Source: Citrus sinensis (Eukaryota > Streptophyta > Magnoliopsida > Sapindales > Rutaceae). Taken from it: 64,000 nucleotides of DNA. Under the pieces are notes generated by a model. The model was not told where the DNA came from, did not search any database, and saw only the letters and a program-made list of their open reading frames with translations. Location: assembly GCF_022201045.2 (NCBI RefSeq), contig NC_068561.1, positions 20,400,501 through 20,464,500 of the forward strand, given 5' to 3'. The position numbers and the translations under genes were made by a program. Shown piece by piece: positions 51,424-61,974 of the stretch. Each line of letters starts with the position of its first letter. Position 1 is the first letter of the stretch.

Positions 51424-51650
51424 ACGTGGATTCTCACTGATTGGAAATTTAGCTACTTCACTAACGTCATTGATTGTTTTGTATGCAATGATGAGCTTAA
51501 TTTATACGCATATTGATTTTCTTGCAAGAGTTTGTACTATTCTCTCCTCCATTTATGTCATTTCTAAGTGCTTAAGAAAAGCAATACCGCAATTTTTAGT
51601 ACATTCCAATTTGAACATCAACTTGCTCACTCAAGGTCAGTTTTCTCAAA
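51424..51650. other. EXO70A1 3' flank
   Basis: Probable 3' untranslated region of EXO70A1. Nothing else is seen before the transposon at 51660. Confidence 0.5.
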
Positions 51651-51659
51651 TTTTTTTTT

Positions 51660-52259
51660 GGGTAAAAGCTTGTTTAGTTCTTATATTATGAGGTTAGTGT
51701 CCATTTAGTCCATGTATTTTTAAAAACACCTCAAAACGTCCCTGCTACTAAATATTGACACTTATGCCATTATTTTTTATTATTTTTAACTTGCTTTTAC
51801 AATATTACATTTTTACAATAATGTTTCTTTTTTGCATATTAATAAAAAATTAAATTATCAAATTAAACTCAAAAATAAAATAAAAACAAAAAAGGTATAT
51901 ATTAATTTTTGCGGAAGCTCACGTATGTCTAAAAAATTAATATCGTAAAAAATTACATTATCAATTTTTTTAGAAAAATTAATATTTTAACTCAAGAGTG
52001 TGTTCCACAAAAATTAATATATATTATTTTATTTTATTTTATTTTTTGGTGTTAAACTGGTAATTTATTTTTTTCTTTTTAATAATGTCTAAAAAATTAT
52101 TATAATAGGGCAATATTATAAAAATAAGTTAAAGGGAACAAAAGATAATGGCAAAAGTGTCAATAATTTAATGGTATGGATGGTTTGATGTATTTTAAAA
52201 AATATAGGGACTAAACGGACACTAACTTCAAAATATAGGGACTAAACGAGCTTTTACCC
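51660..52259. mobile_element. Foldback element with GGGTAAAAGC ends
   Basis: This is a 600-bp element with inverted arms of about 115 bp. The left end GGGTAAAAGCTTGTTTAGT pairs with the complement of the right end, GGGTAAAAGCTCGTTTAGT. GTTAGTGTCC, TTTAGTCC and TTGACACTT follow in the same order in both arms. Nine T residues flank each side (51651-51659, and from 52260), consistent with a 9-bp duplication at a poly-T target, though poly-T is weak evidence. No transposase is encoded. Probably Mutator-like and non-autonomous. Confidence 0.75.
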
Positions 52260-52268
52260 TTTTTTTTT

Positions 52269-53278
52269 TCAAAAAATAGTTTTCTCAAGGGATTCAATCT
52301 TAAGAATAATGACATTACACCTTGCTCCAAACTAAATGCTTTTCTTTCTTCTTTTTCTTTTCCAGATTTGAACCTTGATCTTTTGATTTCTATTACAAGA
52401 GGTCAAACAAAATGAGCTTTTTTTAAATAAATAAAAAAAGGAAATTGATGCATATGTGTAAATTGATTAAAGACATAATGATTATAACATCAGAAGAGAA
52501 AATTTAACATAGGTGATATGATTCCGATTGAATAATCTCATTAGAACTGTCCTACCAAAAATTGTTTTCTTTATGACCATCATAACAGTATCTACTGTTT
52601 ATACGGAGGATCAATATTCCTCTCCTAAATTATACATTTTACTTCAATTAATACGAATTTTCCTTCGTGTAAATATATTATTCAAAACTCTGTTGTACGC
52701 TGGTTTGTTTAAAATATCGGTTTGGAAAACAAATTAGAAAATATTTTTATAAATCAAGCAAAAAATTAAAACCGTACGTTGAGGACATGTTTGGCCCGAG
52801 GGTTTATAAGGGTCTGCACTTTAATACAAACTTAGACCTACGTTTGGCAGCAAAAAACAATTGCACTAGCCTGTATATTTTTTGTAAGATTGTGTGGCAA
52901 TCGATGTGCAAATGAGAAAAGATGCTAGTCTGCTACGTATGATTATATTTTTATTAATAAATTTAAATAATAAATTAATTCAAATATTAAAATATTTATT
53001 AAATTCATATAATATTTATTTAATATAAATAAATAATACCACTTAGGATTATTAAATATTAAAAAATAAATAATACAATCTATACTCTACCAAACACGAG
53101 ATATATTATTACAATACAATACAATTACAATCCAGTACAAAGCGACACACCAAACGCACCCTTACTCTAAGGCGCAAGTCTGAGTTAGTGCTGTGTGCCC
53201 GTGCCGTAACTGTGTGACAAGACCCGCTTCACGGGTTCAGATTAAGCCTACTGTTTTTAGGCTTTTAGCTGCTGATGT
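52269..53278. other. Spacer with probable decayed MITE
   Basis: At about 52785-53161 the left end GGACATGTTTGG and the complement of the right end GGGTGCGTTTGG resemble each other. A second inner pair (ACGTTTGGCAG and CGTGTTTGGTAG) also occurs, as in a nested or decayed inverted-repeat element. I cannot fix a target duplication. No gene is seen. Confidence 0.35.
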
Positions 53279-53503
53279 TTGACCAATTCTACACCTTTCA
53301 CCGTTTCAATTTGACTAGCCTGTCATGTTGACACAATTGGCCCTCGATATTTGATAAGTTGGACAAGTCAGCTTAGAGGGCTTTCACTTAGCTCTCTCAT
53401 TAATTCATAACCCAGTTGAGCTGCCAGATTTTGTTCTTTTAGTAGTTCAAAATAACTCGGGGCTTAGTCAAATACTTATCACACAAATTGACCCCTATAT
53501 ATG
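53279..53503 (+). promoter_or_regulatory. W-box cluster and TATA box of NHL gene 1
   Basis: TTGAC cores lie at 53279-53284 (TTGACC), 53311-53316 (TTGACT), 53328-53333 (TTGACA) and 53488-53493 (TTGACC). There is a reverse one, AGTCAA, at 53466-53471. A TATA box TATATATG starts at 53496. W-boxes bind WRKY factors, and several NHL/HIN1 genes are known to be pathogen-induced. The motifs are seen; the response is inferred. Confidence 0.55.
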
Positions 53504-53630
53504 TATATGCATATATTGTTCCACATAACAAATTCTAATCATCACAATCATCAACAAACAAAACATCACCATCATTTCTCACTTTCAATCTCTTGAAAAG
53601 GTTTGATCACTTGATTTTGATGAACAAGAA

Positions 53631-54326
53631 ATGCTGAGGGATTCTCCATACACGCCACTGCTTCCCGTCACAAATCAATGTTCCTTCAATTCAGCTAGTG
53701 CTGCTACAGACGTACCCAAACACATTCTTAATTTTATCACAACTTTATTCTTCCTACTTCTCCTTACTTGCACACTTTTCATTGTTGTAGATGTTTGTGT
53801 TATCACACGTAAACCCATTTTCTATCTAAATTCGCTTTCTGTTGCCAACTTCACCGTCTCAAAAACAAAGCTGGCTGGTATCTGGGCAGCAGACTTCACC
53901 ATCTCTAACCCTAATTCGGCAGCGGAGATTTCATTTGAGCGTATAGAAAGCACAGTATCGTACAAAGGAAATGACGCGTTAGCGATAACTTCATCTGAAA
54001 ATTTTGATGTTGGTTTTAGAGGAGAAAAAAATGTTGAAATGAAATTTGAGACAAGTGGATACGAGGGTGATCAACCAATTGTTGAATATCCAGTTTTGAG
54101 GGAGATTGATGAGGAAAGAAAGAGTACTGGAACGGTGCGTTTTGGCATCAGGTTAAACATGTGGGCAACGTACAAGACTAGTTATTATTGGGGTACGTGG
54201 AGAAGACGAGTTGTTACTCATTCTTCTTGTTTAAATTTGAATGTTGGAGTTTTTGCAGGAAATGGCAGCTTGATTGGAGATGATAAAAGATATTGTCATG
54301 TTGGTGTCATGATTTCTGAGAGATAG
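53631..54326 (+). CDS. NHL/LEA2 membrane protein 1
   Basis: NDR1/HIN1-like (NHL) proteins have one membrane helix and an extracytoplasmic LEA2 beta-sandwich. Some act in defence or at plasmodesmata and the plasma membrane. This single exon encodes 231 residues. The cytosolic N-terminus is short (about 30 residues). A strong helix (about 31-58, FITTLFFLLLLTCTLFIVVD) follows. The LEA2 domain starts with FYLNSLSVANFTVS and has the family motif NPN in DFTISNPNSAAEISFERI. The C-terminal part has two cysteines (SSCLNLNVGVF, DDKRYCHVGV). The first ATG of the frame is used; it follows a leader with no other ATG in frame. First of three NHL genes on this strand. Confidence 0.88.
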   Translation: MLRDSPYTPLLPVTNQCSFNSASAATDVPKHILNFITTLFFLLLLTCTLFIVVDVCVITRKPIFYLNSLSVANFTVSKTKLAGIWAADFTISNPNSAAEISFERIESTVSYKGNDALAITSSENFDVGFRGEKNVEMKFETSGYEGDQPIVEYPVLREIDEERKSTGTVRFGIRLNMWATYKTSYYWGTWRRRVVTHSSCLNLNVGVFAGNGSLIGDDKRYCHVGVMISER

Positions 54327-56190
54327 AAATAATTTTTGGAAAGTTTTGAGAATGTAGAACTTGTGGACTTTTTTTATTACTTGTTTTCTTTGTTTCTGAG
54401 AAGTGAAGAAGAATTTGTTAATTAGATGGTTTCTTGTCGTTGTTATTCAATTAATCATTAGAGATATAAAAATCAAGAAACTGAAGAAGTTTTAATAGAT
54501 AATCAATGAAAAAATTTTAATTACAGGCTATCACAAATTGGAAATTCAATGCTGCCAATTCGTTTGTAATTCTTTGCAAAAGTAAAAATATTATCAGTTC
54601 TTTTTGTAACATAGCTATTAAAATGTGTGTGTATAAATAAATGTTCGTGTATATTTTAAAATAAGGTGTACGAGCTAAAAGATAAAAGAAAAGGAAAAAT
54701 TACTTATATACACACACAGAGTACCAGCAAGAAGAAAAATTGATTTGGCCATGCACCAAATCAATTTTTCTTTTTCCACAGATAAACGTCTTTCTTTTTC
54801 TTTTACTAGTGATAGAGAAATTGGCTTTCTTTTCAACCAAATTAAATACAAGTACACAATTTCTACCATAACTTTTTTTTCCCCTATTTTTTATTAATTC
54901 TTATTATTATTATTTTTTTGGCTCCCCACTTTCTACCAAAAATCTTGTTTGTCTCTGACTATCCGAAAGAGGACTAACATCGAAGAAAACTAATGTCGTT
55001 TATTAATTTCTTCGATTCTTGTAGTCAATTTCTCTATCCATGTTCTCTCAAAGAAAATTTTCTAAAGAGTATTTGTATAAGGAGAAATATAGAATAGCAA
55101 GTGGTAGTCTAGCCTCCAGTTCTTTATCTGATGACAGAGTGGTAACCATGGTTGATCAATCGGTGAAGGCCGAAAAAAAAGGAAACGAATATTTGGGTTC
55201 AGATTCAAAATTGAAACAAAAAAACTTGGTAGGAAAATAAATTCCTGGGTTCCGATTTAAAATCTTCTTTTTTTTTATTTTTTATTTTTAAGAAGAGCAA
55301 TGGGATCCTTGTTTGGTCAAAGAAACAGGTAGAATGGAGAAGGCCCATCAATTGAGTGCACTAATGCGCTATCAAGAATAGATATAGATTTAACCACACA
55401 TTAAAAAGGGCTCTAAGAAAGGACGATCAAACGGGCCATGGTTTTTGGGAATGTCTTGAATACGGTCAGAGGGTTATTGGTGATACAATACAGGAATTCA
55501 AGTTTGGTCCACGGAAGATAAATTCACAATTCAAAGGCAAATTTGAAAAAGAAAATATTTTATTACTGAAATAAAACTCTTCTTTATGTCATATTGAATG
55601 ACAAAATATTCTTATATAACTTTCATTTTAAACCGCATATATTACTTTCATAACAACTCTTTTTTAAAATAGTATTGTCGAATACATATTACTTTCATTG
55701 TTAATACAAGTTATGAAGAATAATATTCAAACTTAAAAATATAGTATCTTTAAAATATCATTTTTATTATTATTTTTGTTCCATAAAAATATTAATTCAA
55801 AAACAAAATCGAAGGCACCCTAAATTTCTATTTCTATTTATAAACAATAAGGAATTAACTAACAAAAATACTTTTTATTTTTATTTTTTTCCCACGATGA
55901 CATTGTGTAAAGACAATTTTACCCAAAACTTACTGCCAACCTCTTTATCCAAACATACCTAAAACTTTCCAAATCCCATTTGTACGCTTACAACCAACCT
56001 TCTACAACGTAATTAACTATTTTAAAAAACAGTTGTTATGAAAAGTAATATTCGTTTTTATTTCTTCTCTTCTCTTCATTAATTTACATTCTTTCCTCCT
56101 CTTTCCTTTCCTTTCGTTTAATCAAATTCTCTCTCTCTCTCTCTCTCCCCCCATATCTCTCTATGCAAAGGAGGAGAGAGTGCCGCCGCC
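54327..56190. other. Spacer between NHL genes 1 and 2
   Basis: A perfect 16-bp inverted repeat with a 7-base loop lies at 54733-54771. A 66-codon open frame (55040-55240) has no recognisable content. The end is a pyrimidine-rich leader with (TC)n at about 56127-56147, just before NHL gene 2. No other gene is seen. Confidence 0.5.
54733..54771. repeat. Perfect 16-bp hairpin
   Basis: AGAAAAATTGATTTGG at 54733-54748 is followed by the loop CCATGCA and the exact complement CCAAATCAATTTTTCT at 54756-54771. The stem is short for a plant miRNA precursor and AT-rich. Confidence 0.7.
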
Positions 56191-57057
56191 ATGGATGATT
56201 CTAGAAGAAATAAATACGGCCAATCCTCGGACGAAATTCCCGAACCGCCACCACCCACTCGCCAATATTTTGAGCCACAACAGCCGGCACCTTTCCCTCC
56301 ACTGCCGCCGGCAATGGGCTACCCACCGGCTATGGGCTATCCTCCGGGCTACCGTAACGGATACGACCAGCAACATTATCAGCAAGGACCACCGCCCTCA
56401 CCGGACATGTACTACGCTCCTCCACATTGCCCGCGCCAAGACCCTGGCCCACCTAGTTCCTTTGCCATCCTTACAACCATGATGTTGTTCGTTTTCTTCA
56501 CATTTATTTTCGGTCTCGTAATAATGTTTCTCATTGCTCGCCCTAAGTTTCCCATTTTTCACGTGGAAACCCTAGCCGTCACAAACTTCAGTGTCGCAAA
56601 TGATGATTTCACGTCTGCATGGGAAATAAATCTGGTCGTCGAGAACAGAAACTTTGGAGCCAATGTACATTTTGATCGTATCCAAAGCTTTATATATTTT
56701 AACACCGATGATTTGCTTGCGTCATCTCATTTTGATCATCCAACAAAAGATGTGACTGTAAAGGCAAATGAAAAGGGTACCATCGATATAAAGTTATCGA
56801 CGGCCGATTATAAACAGTCGGTGCCGGCGCCGGGCAAGAGGGTGATGGAGGAAATGAGGAACATACGCGAAACCGGAGTCGTTCCATTTTCTTTGAGAGC
56901 ATTTGCATGGTCTCAAATCGAAACAGGTTTGTTTTATACAGAAACAAAACATATTCAGAGTAGAATTATTTGCGAGGATTTGAAGGTTCATTTTGAAGGA
57001 GACACCGGTAATGGAAAGTTAAATGGTAAATCCAAGGACTGTGTAGTTGATCTGTGA
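56191..57057 (+). CDS. NHL/LEA2 membrane protein 2, Pro-rich N-terminus
   Basis: This single exon encodes 288 residues. The first 85 or so residues are Pro/Tyr/Gln-rich, with a repeated AMGYPP motif (PPAMGYPPAMGYPPGY), and are presumably cytosolic and disordered. A membrane helix (about 90-113, MMLFVFFTFIFGLVIMFLI) is followed by ARPKFPIFHVETLAVTNFSV, the usual entry to the LEA2 domain. The usual NPN motif reads NRN here (VVENRNFGANVHFDRI). The domain ends CEDLKVHF...DCVVDL. The start ATG at 56191 is in the context GCCGCCATGG, a strong initiation context. Function is unknown beyond the family: possible plasma-membrane or plasmodesmal role. Confidence 0.88.
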   Translation: MDDSRRNKYGQSSDEIPEPPPPTRQYFEPQQPAPFPPLPPAMGYPPAMGYPPGYRNGYDQQHYQQGPPPSPDMYYAPPHCPRQDPGPPSSFAILTTMMLFVFFTFIFGLVIMFLIARPKFPIFHVETLAVTNFSVANDDFTSAWEINLVVENRNFGANVHFDRIQSFIYFNTDDLLASSHFDHPTKDVTVKANEKGTIDIKLSTADYKQSVPAPGKRVMEEMRNIRETGVVPFSLRAFAWSQIETGLFYTETKHIQSRIICEDLKVHFEGDTGNGKLNGKSKDCVVDL

Positions 57058-58001
57058 ATTTTCCTTTTTTTTCAATTTTTTTTCTTGCTCTTTTCGATTT
57101 ATATTGTTGGCATGATTGGCATTCTGTAGAGAGAATTCTTTTCCGTTTTCTTTTAATTTTGTTATATATTCTGTAGAAAGATATAGTGACTTCGATGAGA
57201 TTTCATGCTAATGTTTATTAAAAAAAAAATTTATCGCCTCTGTTGTGGTTACTTTTTAAATATTACTTTACATTAATATTAATCAGTTAACCCAATAATT
57301 CCATAAATCAGTTAAATTACTTAGCTCTTGTTTTGAAAATGAGGGTTATATACGTAATATGTCCCTCCTTGGCAGCTTCATTTTTGCCAGTTTTAATTTA
57401 TTAGATTATTGGTAACATGTGATAGCCGAATTGGCTAATTATCCCCGCCCGGGAGGGGGGGGGGGGGGCGAATCCAATCCCAAGAGCAAGTAAAAATTAA
57501 ACTTATGGGTCTCTCAAAAAAAAAAAATGAAACTTGGGTCTCAAAAGCATTAAGAATGCGCGAGCGTGGACCTGTAACTTGAACCAATTTATTAGATTGC
57601 CCTTTAGGCCTTTACATTACATGCTCAAACAATATTTCTTTGATGATTAAAAAAATAAATATTTCTTTGACAATTGACATGGGTTCCAATTCAGGCTGAC
57701 AGTTCCCAATTTGTCCAACTTTAACTGACGTCGTTGATTTATTGTTCGATTATTAAAATTAAATATAAATTCATTGATGGATTTGAAACATAATGAGCTT
57801 CTAATATTACGCATCTTCTTCATCAAGCGATTGAACCTAGGCCCTTGCATAGATAATGTAAATGCGTCGGAATATTCAAAGATTTACAATATATGCTTGC
57901 TTCAGCTACATTAGGATAAAAAGAAATTCAATGACGGTAAAATCACCTCTTTTTTTTTTTTTTTGAACTCAAAGTTAATTTAAAAATTGAGGGGAATACA
58001 T
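57058..58001. other. Spacer with poly-G tract
   Basis: Probable 3' untranslated region of NHL gene 2, then AT-rich DNA. At about 57447-57469 CCCGCCCGGGAGG is followed by an uninterrupted run of about 14 G. No gene is seen. Confidence 0.5.
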
Positions 58002-58004
58002 TTA

Positions 58005-58787
58005 TGTAGTGTTTACTTTCTGGAGTGGGAGTGTGGAGTGTGAAGTGTGGATTCCTCCCACTCCAGTGTTTACTTACCTTAAAAAAAGGGGAGTGGGAGT
58101 GGGAATCCGTGAGTCCTACCCAATTTTGGAGTGGGAAGTGGGATTCCCACTCCCATGGGGGGAGGTGGGAGTGGGAATCCACTTCCCCCTCTTTCCATTT
58201 TATCCTTATAAAAATAAATAAATAAATAATATTTAATAAAATAAATAATATCATATTTATTAAAAATAATAATTATATCATATTTAAATTAATAATATTA
58301 AACATTAATTTTAATAAATATTAATTATTTATTTAATTAATAATAATAAATATTTTATTCTAAAAAAATATTAATTTTGTACTATATTATCAATAATAAT
58401 ATTTCATTTGTGTTGCTATTATTAATAATTTTTATTCACATAATTTAAATTTAAATTAATAAAAAATTATGATTTACATAATTAAGAATATTAGTAATTA
58501 TTATTAATTTATAAATATAATAAAATATTTATTTTATTTTCCAAATATATTTTTTTATTAATTTTTTAATTACAAATTATAATTCTGTACATAAAGATAA
58601 AATTGTAATTTAAAACAATTTACTCCCAATCCAAGACAAAGTAAACAAATAATTAGAATTCTGATTGACAATCCATACTTTCATTTAGTCTAAGTAAACA
58701 CCCTACTCCCACTCCCACTTCACACTCCTAATCCAAAGATTCTAACTCCTCAGGATTTCCACTCCAATCCAAAAAGTAAACGCAGCA
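58005..58787. mobile_element. PIF/Harbinger-like non-autonomous element, TTA TSD
   Basis: This is a 783-bp element. The left end TGTAGTGTTTACTTTCTGGA and the complement of the right end TGCTGCGTTTACTTTTTGGA match at 17 of 20 positions. Both ends continue into GGAGTG-rich blocks with repeats of AGTGGGAGTGGG. TTA at 58002-58004 and 58788-58790 is the 3-bp target duplication typical of PIF/Harbinger elements. The middle is AT-rich and non-coding. Confidence 0.75.
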
Positions 58788-58790
58788 TTA

Positions 58791-59260
58791 AAACTGTGGG
58801 GTTGATTTTGTTTTATTATATTGTCCACTCATTCGGAGTCCACAATATTTACAATAAAAAACGACTTAAATTTTACCTAAATATATTTTTGAACTGTGAT
58901 ATCAAAAAATCTGAAATGCAAATAATATTAAGAAAAAAAAACATAAATTCTAAATGAACACAGCAACGGATGCTGTTCTCAGTATTTAATTTTTTTTAAT
59001 TAAAAAAAAACAAAACAAACAAACAAAACAAAACCTTCCAAGTAAATGTTGGTCGTTCACCTCAAGTTCAAAACCTTTAAACAAATTAGCATTGTTCAAT
59101 TGAGGCGCGTCACGTGTACATCAACAGCTCACAGCCTTGGTTTCATCTTCACTCTCCCGCTGCTCACACGGTCATGAGCGCCATTTAGCGCCTTGTTTTG
59201 ATCATAATCAATCATTCATCAATAATCCTCACTTTCAAATTTCAACAAAGAAAAAACGAA
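58791..59260. promoter_or_regulatory. Promoter region of NHL gene 3
   Basis: A CACGTG G-box core lies at 59111-59116 in the context GTCACGTGTAC, about 145 bases upstream of the NHL 3 start codon, as in an ABA-response element. The rest is AT-rich with A-runs. An in-frame ATG at 59198 would add 21 residues. Confidence 0.5.
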
Positions 59261-59974
59261 ATGGCCACGTCAGCGGAAGCCAATAAGCCGGAGCCGGCGA
59301 CTGGCTACCCGGTCACCTACGCCTACGCGGCCCCACCACCTCAGCCGCAAGTGGCACCCACCAACCGATCTCCATTCCGTCTTGCCAGTTTCTGGTCCCG
59401 ACTCCTCTGCCGTCTGTTCCTCGTCGTTATCGTGATCTTCTCGATCATGGCAGTAGCCTCTTTCGCGACGTGGCTGATTCTCAAACCCGAATTCCCCGAG
59501 TTCCGAGTCGACTCAGCTTCCATCGCCCAACTCAACACCACCTCGGCCAACTCCACCATGACCGCCACCTGGCAGCTCTCTCTCAGAGTCAGGAACCCAA
59601 ACAGAAAACTGGCTCTCGTCTACAACACGCTCGAGGCCGCGGTCTTGTACGGCGAATGGGAGCTCGACTCGACGCTGCTGCCGCCGTTCTCGCAGGAGAA
59701 GGGGAACGAGACGCGTCTCCATTTCCAAGCGGGGTTACTGAGCGAGTACGTCGGGGAGAGCGTGGCCCGTGGGATAGAGAAGGAGAGAGCGCGTGGAGAA
59801 GTGGAGTTCGGTGTCGGGGTCTATGGGTGGGTCCGGTATAAAGCAAGGTGGTGGAGCATGCGGTGGCGTTTTATGAATGTGTACTGTAACGGCGTTAAAA
59901 TTGGGGTTTCGAATGACGGTGGGACCGCTGGTGATTTGGTGGGCCAGGTCAGACCTTGCCGGGTTGAAATGTGA
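59261..59974 (+). CDS. NHL/LEA2 membrane protein 3
   Basis: This single exon encodes 237 residues. The N-terminus (about 48 residues) is Ala/Pro-rich (YAYAAPPPQPQVAP). A membrane helix (about 50-74, RLFLVVIVIFSIMAVASFAT) follows. The LEA2 domain starts LKPEFPEFRVDSASI and has the family motif NPN in SLRVRNPNRKLALVYNTLEA. The C-terminus has MNVYCNGVKIGV and ends QVRPCRVEM. Codon use is clearly GC-rich, unlike the other two NHL genes and the AT-rich surroundings, and gives long shadow frames on other strands. I chose the ATG at 59261 over 59198 because MATSAEANKPEP is a typical NHL start. Third and last gene of the loose NHL array. Confidence 0.88.
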   Translation: MATSAEANKPEPATGYPVTYAYAAPPPQPQVAPTNRSPFRLASFWSRLLCRLFLVVIVIFSIMAVASFATWLILKPEFPEFRVDSASIAQLNTTSANSTMTATWQLSLRVRNPNRKLALVYNTLEAAVLYGEWELDSTLLPPFSQEKGNETRLHFQAGLLSEYVGESVARGIEKERARGEVEFGVGVYGWVRYKARWWSMRWRFMNVYCNGVKIGVSNDGGTAGDLVGQVRPCRVEM

Positions 59975-60155
59975 GTTGAGTTGTGATGCAAGGATGATGG
60001 TCGTGAACATGGGATCCTTCCTCGTTAAACGTTTTTGTGAAACGTAGTTATTGTAGTTTATTAGAAAATTGGTATACATTTTCAAAGTTATTAATCGAAG
60101 TTACGTTATTATTCTATTAATAATAATATTATCAGTAGTAGTAATAATAAGGAAA

Positions 60156-61090
60156 ATGCTACTTGCCCCGAGTCAAACCCGGGTTAAATCCCAAATTTAA
60201 AACGGCTCCGTTTTACTAAGTAAAAAAACGCATTGTTTGATGCCAAAATTGTTTTATCTTTTCTTCGTTGATTGAGGTCAACTCCAGCCATTATTGTCCT
60301 GAAATCAAGCCTTCGGGCACACCCAACCACCCCACTGCCACCATCGACAGCCACCACCGTTTCATTTGTACATTGGAGATAATCGCCCACAACTCTAGTC
60401 CCAATTGTGTTTGTGTTTGTGCGTTTCTGTTTGTGTTTGTTTGAAATTTGGTCAAAAATTTTATACCATATCCATCAACACAAAGCTAATCAATCACCAC
60501 CGAATGAAGAAAAAAAACATGATATCTTGGTTGATGTGTGATATGTAGAGATTTTTAAATTTTTTGGCTCTTTATCATTATCCGTGAATTTTGTGATCTG
60601 GGTTTGTGGCAGTGATTGAAGGGTTTTAATTTCAGATTAAACATATATATTTCGTTTTGTATGTTGAAGCTCATCTTTTTAAGGGGATAAGATCTTTGAC
60701 CAAGGTATAATATGTAGTTGCTTAAAAGTAGATGAGTTGTGAAATCCATTTGTTACCTCATAAATTGAAGAAATACAAGAAGTTGAGGATCCTATACTGG
60801 AAGATGTAATTGAAGTAGTTCAAGAATGGAAAAAAGACAGCATTCCAAGTGAAGTCTATAATGATGAAATTATGGTTGTGGAAGTACTCAAGGATGAAAA
60901 TTTAAAGATGAGAAAGTATATTGCAAGAATAACAGTTAAGGGACAGTTGGGAAGCACGGAAACCAAAAATAAAAAGTGATAGAGAAACAACAGATGAAAG
61001 AGACAGGCAAAGGAAAAGGAAAAAAATTGTTACTGTCAAAACGGCGTCGTTTTACTAATTTTTCGGGGCTTGACCCGGGATAAATAGCAT
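60156..61090. mobile_element. Inverted-repeat element with internal coding remnant
   Basis: The left end ATGCTACTTGCCCCGAGTCA and the complement of the right end ATGCTATTTATCCCGGGTCA match at 16 of 20 positions. Just inside each end is a similar block, AAAACGGC(T/G)(C/T)CGTTTTACTAA, at about 60200 and 61039. The target duplication cannot be read because both flanks are TAA repeats. Inside, a 72-codon frame (60764-60979) stays open. Superfamily unassigned. Confidence 0.55.
60764..60979 (+). pseudogene. Orphan 72-codon frame inside inverted-repeat element
   Basis: The frame begins after a stop codon with ATT and ends TGA. It is acidic at first (EEIQEVEDPILEDVIEVVQE) and then basic (MVVEVLKDENLKMRKYIARI, TVKGQLG). 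The first ATG is more than 30 codons in. It has the look of a real protein fragment rather than random AT-rich DNA, but I cannot name a family. It may be a captured host fragment or a transposon protein remnant. Confidence 0.3.
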
Positions 61091-61176
61091 AACTCTAATA
61101 ATAATGTCTAATGACTAACAAAGTTTCTAATATCCATGATCCTAGTTTGTTTTATCAAAAATTTCAGTTAATGTGT

Positions 61177-61206
61177 TATATTTATTATTATTATTATTAT
61201 TATTAT
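61177..61206. repeat. (TTA)n microsatellite
   Basis: About nine uninterrupted TTA/ATT units. Confidence 0.85.
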
Positions 61207-61924
61207 TCTTTTGGGGAATTTGAGAAATCTAACCTAAAATTTGAAAAAATAAATAAAAGAAACATGCTTGTTTTATTTTTAGCCATGTCTATTAGGGTTG
61301 GCAAATTAAGTGTTTGGGCTGGATTTTTTCAAGCCCAAACCCAAGTCCATCAGAGTAGATGTGTAAGGATTGAGCATGGGTGGGCTTGAACTTCTACTTA
61401 TTTTTTAAATTTTTTTAAAATTATTGTAAATTTGAAATGAGTTAATAATATTCAAGTTATTATAATCAATAATAAATTAAAGAAAATAAATATTTGAAAA
61501 TAAAATAACAAATAAAGAAAATAAAATAAATAAAAGTTTAGGGATTTAATTTTTTAATACTAATTCTATAATTCGAGCACTCTCTTAATTAATTAACACT
61601 TAAAAGAGATATTAGTATTATAATTTTAAGTTTTTTATTAATTATTAATATATAATTAGTGATTTGTGCTTTCTTTTTCTTTTTTTTTTAAATTTAAATT
61701 TATTATTTTATTTTAAAAAAATAAAGAACTTAAACCTGACTTAAACTTCTTTTTTAAACTCTTATCTGAACCCTCACATGGAAGGTTTGGGCCAAAACTC
61801 CATTAAATCATGAATTACGAGAAAATTTATTGATTATTAGTACACTAACTTGGATCCATTCTCAAAAGGGCATAAAAGTAATGATCCAGACATCTTTTAT
61901 CCATGTATTGTAATTATTATATAC

Positions 61925-61927
<3 letters not shown>

Positions 61928-61972
<45 letters not shown>
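61928..61972. repeat. (TG)n microsatellite
   Basis: About 22 perfect TG units, preceded by ATACATA. A likely polymorphic marker. Confidence 0.95.

Positions 61973-61974
<2 letters not shown>

Noticed and set aside
59341-60085. Several long frames on both strands over NHL gene 3
   Set aside because: They are shadows caused by the GC-rich coding sequence of NHL gene 3.
61291-61800. hAT-like terminus TAGGGTTGGCAAA
   Set aside because: No matching inverted end or 8-bp target duplication was found, so an element cannot be delimited.
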